This document shows, piece after piece, positions 3,748-7,328 of a stretch of 7,328 nucleotides of DNA (within the stretch, counting starts at the first letter, position 1; each line of letters opens with the position of its first letter). The position numbers were made by a program, and so were the translations under genes. The stretch is from SHYG01 sp041485445 (lineage in GTDB: Bacteria > Chloroflexota > Dehalococcoidia > Lucifugimonadales > UBA3495). The stretch covers positions 1 to 7,328 of the forward strand of contig JBGPJN010000153.1 in assembly GCA_041485445.1 (NCBI GenBank), read 5' to 3'. Below the pieces are notes generated by a model. The model was given only the letters and a program-made list of their open reading frames with translations, did no database searches and had not been told where the DNA came from.

Positions 3748-6048
3748 ATGACTCTGCACTCCAAACCCTCCGGCATCAGCGGCGCCGGCCCGGAGTGGCC
3801 CTCCCAGGCGGTGCTGGACGAGATCGCCCTCAGCCGCGCCGAGTATGAGATGATCCTGGACCGCCTGGACCGGGAGCCCAACCCGCTGGAGCTGGGCATG
3901 TTCGGCGCCCTGTGGAGCGAGCACTGCGGCTACAAGCACTCCCGGCCCCTGCTGCGGCTGTTTCCCGGCCGCTCGCCCCGGGTGCTGTCCAAGGCCGGGG
4001 CGGAGAACGCCGGCGCCATCGACATCGGCGATGGCTTGGCCCTGGTGTTCAAGGTGGAGTCCCACAACCACCCCTCGGCGGTGGAGCCGCGGCAGGGGGC
4101 GGCCACCGGCGTGGGCGGCATAGTGCGGGACATCCTGGCCATGGGCGCCCGGCCCATCGCACTGCTCAACTCCCTGCGCTTCGGCCCCCTGGACGACCCC
4201 CAGAACCGCCACCTGTTCCGCGGCGTGGTGGAGGGCATCTCCTGGTACGGCAACTGCATCGGCGTGCCCGACGTGGGCGGGGAGATCTACTTTGACCCCG
4301 CCTACTCCCAGAACCCCCTGGTCAACGCCATGTGCGTGGGCCTGGTGCCCATCGACCGGCTGGCCACCGCCGCCGCCCGCACGCCGGGCAACGTGCTGCT
4401 GCTGGTGGGGGCGGAAACGGGTCGCGACGGCATCCACGGCGCCTCCGGCCTGGCCTCCCGCACCTTTGAATCGGAGGAGGAGCGCCGGCCCACGGTGCAG
4501 GTGGGCAACCCATTCATGGAGAAGATCCTCATCGAGGCCTGCCTGGAGGCCCTGGCCACCGGCGCGGTGGAGGCCATCCAGGACCTGGGGGCGGCCGGCC
4601 TCACCAGCTCGACCATCGAGTCCGCATTCAAGGGCGGGTGCGGCGTGGAGCTGGACCTGTCCCTGGTTCACCGCCGGGAGCCGGGCATGACTCCCTACGA
4701 GGTGATGCTGTCCGAGTCCCAGGAGCGCATGGTGCTGGTGGCGCCTCCGGAGAACGTGCCGGTGGTAGAGGCGGTGTTCCGCAAGTGGGAAATCCCCTGC
4801 CGCGTCATCGGCCGGGTGCTCGCCCAGCCCGAGGCCCACGTGCGGGACGGCGACCGGACCGTGGCCCGGCTGCCGCTGCGGCACCTGGTGGAGGCGCCCC
4901 GCTACCGGCTCCAGGGCCGCCCGTCGGCGGAGCAGCGGGAGCGGCAGCGCCTCTCCCTGGCCGAGGTGCCGCTGCCCCAGTCTGGCCCCGGCGATGTGCT
5001 GCTGAGGCTGCTGACCTCTCCCAACATCGCCAGCAAGCAGGCGGTGTACCGGCAGTTCGACCACCAGGTGCAGACCAACACCGTGGTGCCGCCGGGCAGC
5101 GACGCCGCGGTGCTGCGCATTAAGGGCACCGGACGGGCCATCGCCCTGTGCATTGACGGCAACGGCCGCTACTGCTACCTGGACCCCTACCGGGGCGGCC
5201 AGATGGTGGTGGCGGAGGTCTGCCGCAACCTTTCCTGCGCCGGGGCGGAACCTCTGGCCCTCACCGACTGCCTCAACTTTGGCAACCCCCAGCGGCCCGA
5301 CATCTACTACCAGCTGGAGTGGTGCATCCGGGGGATGGCCCGGGCCTGCCGGGCGCTGGGCGTGCCGGTGGTCAGCGGCAACGTCAGCCTCTACAACGAG
5401 TCTAGAGGCCAGGCCATCTACCCCACGCCCATCGTCGGCGGGGTGGGCCTGCTGGAGGACGCCTCGCGGCATGCTTGCTCGGCCTTCCCCCAGGCTGGGT
5501 TGGTGGTAGTGCTGGTGGGTGGAAATCCCCCCAACCCCCCTTTGCGAAAGGGGGGCTTGGAAGGCCAGTGGCGCGCGCGGGCCTCCGACCTGGCGGGCAG
5601 CGAGTACCTGCAGGTGGTCCACGGGCGGGTGGCGGGCCGCCCAACCATTGACCTGACCCTGGAGCAACGGGTGCAGGCGCTAACCCGCCGGACTATCCGA
5701 GAGGGCCTGGCTGCCTCCGCCCACGACTGCTCTGACGGCGGGCTGGCGGTGGCCCTGGCCGAGAGCTGCATCCAGGGCGGCGTGGGCTTCCAGGGGAGTG
5801 AAGTATTCACCCGCCTGCCCAGGCGCTGGGACGCCGCCCTGTTCGGCGAGGGCCAGTCCCGCGTCGTGCTGTCCCTGAAGCCGGAGCACCTGCCCCGGCT
5901 AGCGCGCCTGGCCGCGGAGGCCGACGTGCCCCTGCGGGAGCTGGGCCTCACCGGCGGCGCGCGCTTCCAGCTAAGTCGCCAACTGGACCTGCCCCTGACC
6001 GAGATTGCCGGCGCCTGGCAGGGCGGCCTGGAGCGGGCGCTGGGGTGA
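3748..6048 (+). CDS. purL: Phosphoribosylformylglycinamidine synthase subunit PurL
   Basis: PurL is the ATP-dependent synthetase that converts FGAR to FGAM using ammonia from PurQ. At 766 residues it is the small type, which works with separate PurQ and PurS. Visible in order: LWSEHCGYKHSRPLL with conserved His59; ESHNHPSAVEPRQGAATGVG with His106 and His108, the nucleotide/metal-binding segment; DLGAAGLTSSTIE; MLSESQERM; the second half opening near residue 429; AHDCSDGGLA with His659; and GEGQSR with Glu701. Between the strand LVVVLVG and the conserved GSEYL there is an extra segment containing GNPPNPPLRKGG (residues 592-603), encoded by a palindromic repeat. It lies in what should be a loop, so the enzyme is probably active. 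A TTG at 3742 is an alternative start; neither start has a clear Shine-Dalgarno sequence. The stop overlaps the next gene by 4 bp. Confidence 0.96.
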   Translation: MTLHSKPSGISGAGPEWPSQAVLDEIALSRAEYEMILDRLDREPNPLELGMFGALWSEHCGYKHSRPLLRLFPGRSPRVLSKAGAENAGAIDIGDGLALVFKVESHNHPSAVEPRQGAATGVGGIVRDILAMGARPIALLNSLRFGPLDDPQNRHLFRGVVEGISWYGNCIGVPDVGGEIYFDPAYSQNPLVNAMCVGLVPIDRLATAAARTPGNVLLLVGAETGRDGIHGASGLASRTFESEEERRPTVQVGNPFMEKILIEACLEALATGAVEAIQDLGAAGLTSSTIESAFKGGCGVELDLSLVHRREPGMTPYEVMLSESQERMVLVAPPENVPVVEAVFRKWEIPCRVIGRVLAQPEAHVRDGDRTVARLPLRHLVEAPRYRLQGRPSAEQRERQRLSLAEVPLPQSGPGDVLLRLLTSPNIASKQAVYRQFDHQVQTNTVVPPGSDAAVLRIKGTGRAIALCIDGNGRYCYLDPYRGGQMVVAEVCRNLSCAGAEPLALTDCLNFGNPQRPDIYYQLEWCIRGMARACRALGVPVVSGNVSLYNESRGQAIYPTPIVGGVGLLEDASRHACSAFPQAGLVVVLVGGNPPNPPLRKGGLEGQWRARASDLAGSEYLQVVHGRVAGRPTIDLTLEQRVQALTRRTIREGLAASAHDCSDGGLAVALAESCIQGGVGFQGSEVFTRLPRRWDAALFGEGQSRVVLSLKPEHLPRLARLAAEADVPLRELGLTGGARFQLSRQLDLPLTEIAGAWQGGLERALG
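5521..5560 (+). repeat. Palindromic repeat element inside purL, copy 1
   Basis: The element begins with a 25-nt block (5521-5545) that is exactly repeated on the other strand at 6677-6701. The hairpin CCCCCCTTT-GCG-AAAGGGGGG (5535-5555) is a perfect 9-bp stem with a 3-nt loop. It extends by CCAA/TTGG (5531-5534 / 5557-5560) around one bulged C. The insertion keeps the purL frame and is translated as GNPPNPPLRKGGL. Confidence 0.85.
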
Positions 6049-7244
6049 CGCCACCCCTGCGCGTCCTCTTCCTCACCCCCTACTTTCGCCCCTACCTGGG
6101 CGGCATCGAACGGGCCATCGAGCAGCTCTCCTTCCACCTGATGCAGTCCCCGTCCATCGAGGCGGTGGGGGTGCTCACCACCAAGTACGCCTTCTACATC
6201 ATTCCCCATCCCGAGTGGGCCGACCGGGAGACCACCCCCCAGGGGATTAACATACTTCGCCTTCGAGGCTGGCCCCAGAAGTCCCTGCCCCTGACCACGG
6301 TGCCCCTGGTGTGGTTTTCCCCCTGGCAGATCCGCCGGTGCCTCAATGAGTTCAACCCCGACGTCATCCACTTCGTGGGCGACGGCTGGTTCTGGGGCCA
6401 TCTGTGGGCCTGGTTCTGGCGCCGGGGCCGGGCCAGGTTCATCTTCACCCCATCCTTTCACGCCCTGTCCCCAGGGGACTGGTGGCTGCGCCGCATCAAC
6501 GGGTTCCTTTGCCGGGTGGTGGACCACGTGGTCGCCCTGACGCAGCACGAGGCGGAGCTGGTCCGCCATGCCTACCGGGCGCCGCACCACAAGCAGCGGG
6601 TCATCGGCTGGGGGGCTTCCCTCCCCGGCGGAATCACGCCTGGCCCCCCTTTCCTTACGCTCGCCGCTAAGGCAAGGCAAAGGGGGGTTGGGGGGATTTC
6701 CGCGTCCTCTCCCTTGACCATCCTGTGCGTGGGCCGCCTGGGCGAACACAAGGGGCAGATGTGGCTGCTGGGCGTCTACCAAGAGGCTCGTCCCCACTTT
6801 CAGCGCCCGGCCCGGCTGGTGCTGGTGGGCCGGGACGAAGGGGGCGAGGCCGAGCTGCGCGCGGCGGTGCAGGCGGCGGGTCTGGAGCAGGAAGTGGTGC
6901 TGACGGGCGAGGTGTCCGACGTCGACCTGACGGACTGGTACTTGAAGTCGGACCTGTTTGCCCTGTTCTCCCGGTACGAGGCCTTCGGCCTGGCCTTCTT
7001 CGAGGCCATGTCCTGCGGCGTCCCGGTGTTGACCCATGCAGTGGGGGCCAACGTGGAGCTGCTGCGCCAGGGCGCGGTGGTGGCGCCTCCCTTTGACGCA
7101 GCTGCCGCGACGGAGCAGCTGGCCCGCCTGGTGAACGACGACGAGCTGCGCCTGCGCCTGGGGCAGCGGGGGCAGGAGTATGTGCGCGCCCACTTTGCGT
7201 GGCCCGAGGTGGCCCGACGATATCTGGAGCTTTACGCCGGCTAG
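6045..7244 (+). CDS. Glycosyltransferase family 4 (GT-B fold)
   Basis: This 399-residue protein has the GT-B, GT4 layout. The N-terminal Rossmann domain opens with RVLFLTPYFRPYLGGIERA (glycines 19-20 in the acceptor-side loop). The C-terminal, nucleotide-sugar domain begins at LTILCVGRLGEHKGQ (about 224-238). It carries the retaining-enzyme EX7E motif, Glu312 and Glu320, in YEAFGLAFFEAMSCGVP. It would transfer a sugar from a nucleotide donor to a lipid, polysaccharide or small-molecule acceptor; neither partner can be read from the sequence. No signal peptide or membrane anchor is seen. The GTG start lies in the GTGA that also ends purL, so translation is probably coupled. The linker between the two domains carries about 20 extra residues (200-219) encoded by a palindromic repeat related to the one in purL. 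No link to purine synthesis is evident; co-transcription may be incidental. Confidence 0.93.
   Translation: MTPPLRVLFLTPYFRPYLGGIERAIEQLSFHLMQSPSIEAVGVLTTKYAFYIIPHPEWADRETTPQGINILRLRGWPQKSLPLTTVPLVWFSPWQIRRCLNEFNPDVIHFVGDGWFWGHLWAWFWRRGRARFIFTPSFHALSPGDWWLRRINGFLCRVVDHVVALTQHEAELVRHAYRAPHHKQRVIGWGASLPGGITPGPPFLTLAAKARQRGVGGISASSPLTILCVGRLGEHKGQMWLLGVYQEARPHFQRPARLVLVGRDEGGEAELRAAVQAAGLEQEVVLTGEVSDVDLTDWYLKSDLFALFSRYEAFGLAFFEAMSCGVPVLTHAVGANVELLRQGAVVAPPFDAAAATEQLARLVNDDELRLRLGQRGQEYVRAHFAWPEVARRYLELYAG
6641..6701 (-). repeat. Palindromic repeat element inside the glycosyltransferase gene, copy 2
   Basis: Read on the minus strand, 6701-6677 is identical over 25 nt to copy 1 (5521-5545). An 11-nt block of the other arm (6653-6643) matches copy 1 at 5546-5556. 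The arms CCCCCCTTT (6644-6652) and AAAGGGGGG (6679-6687) pair. The loop is 23 nt longer than in copy 1 and holds an inner CCTTA/TAAGG stem (6653-6657 / 6668-6672). It is translated in frame as residues 200-219, in the interdomain linker. Confidence 0.82.
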
Positions 7245-7251
7245 GCTGTCC

Positions 7252-7280
7252 TTGCCACCAGTCGGCCCTTGGGCTATCAT
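7252..7280 (+). promoter_or_regulatory. Promoter-like pair for a gene beyond the right edge
   Basis: TTGCCA (7252-7257) is followed after 17 nt by TATCAT (7275-7280), each matching five of six consensus bases. It begins 8 nt after the glycosyltransferase stop, and a perfect Shine-Dalgarno sequence follows at 7317. Between stop and promoter there is no terminator hairpin. Confidence 0.55.
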
Positions 7281-7316
7281 CCGAACCAGATAGGGCCGGG
7301 CGAACCGGGCAGCGGC

Positions 7317-7322
7317 AGGAGG
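7317..7322 (+). promoter_or_regulatory. Perfect Shine-Dalgarno of the next gene
   Basis: AGGAGG ends 6 nt before the window end, so a start codon is expected at or just after position 7329. It is the strongest ribosome binding site in the window. Confidence 0.55.
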
Positions 7323-7328
7323 CGGCAC

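Noticed and set aside
3706..5667. 653-residue minus-strand open frame opposite purL
   Set aside because: His/Gln/Gly/Ala-rich composition and complete overlap with a well-conserved purL; a GC shadow.
5521..6701. The two repeat copies as a CRISPR array or transposon ends
   Set aside because: Only two copies, in opposite orientation, 1.1 kb apart, within two conserved genes and with no transposase between them.
5418..7328. 636-residue minus-strand open frame opposite the end of purL and the glycosyltransferase
   Set aside because: Same shadow signature; it only happens to read the NPPNPPL peptide through the inverted repeat copy.

Overview
The window holds seven genes of a high-G+C bacterium: six complete and one cut by the left edge. 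Two hand-counted 60-base lines of the left end (61-120 and 241-300) have 28 and 29 G/C, while one line inside purL (3961-4020) has 46. Composition, coding style, dispersed GC-rich palindromes and the housekeeping content suggest an uncultured high-G+C lineage. Chloroflexota (Dehalococcoidia-like) is my best guess, but this is inference from general resemblance and not proven.

Left end (1-560). The low-G+C flank is not empty. The minus strand carries the first 65 codons of a DarT-type (DUF4433) DNA ADP-ribosyltransferase toxin. It has a TTG start with a Shine-Dalgarno sequence and a near-consensus sigma-70 promoter, and it runs off the left edge, where its partner DarG (macrodomain antitoxin) would be expected. 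A 220-bp stretch without a recognisable gene separates it from a divergent, strong promoter.

Core (500-2641). That promoter (TTGACG-N18-TATAAT) reads a compact run: yqeY (GatB/YqeY domain), purQ (glutaminase subunit of FGAM synthase) and a DMT/EamA-family transporter. The start region of yqeY is an 11-bp tandem duplication that creates an out-of-frame decoy start.

Middle (2661-3747). A separate extended -10 promoter and a hairpin-containing leader precede an apparently cytoplasmic papain-like (C1) cysteine peptidase with a complete Q-C-H-N active site. A perfect 29-bp palindrome of dispersed-repeat type follows in the gap before purL.

Right half (3748-7328). purL (synthetase subunit of FGAM synthase) overlaps a GT4 glycosyltransferase by 4 bp (GTGA). 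Each of these two genes carries one copy of the same palindromic repeat, in opposite orientation. The copies share an exact 25-nt block, and both are translated in frame without breaking the gene. The last 84 bp hold a promoter-like pair and a perfect AGGAGG that announce another gene just past the right edge.

Functionally, purQ and purL make two of the three subunits of one purine-biosynthesis enzyme (PurS is not in the window), but a transporter and a peptidase sit between them. The most noteworthy items are the hidden darT at the edge and the coding-sequence-tolerated palindromic element.
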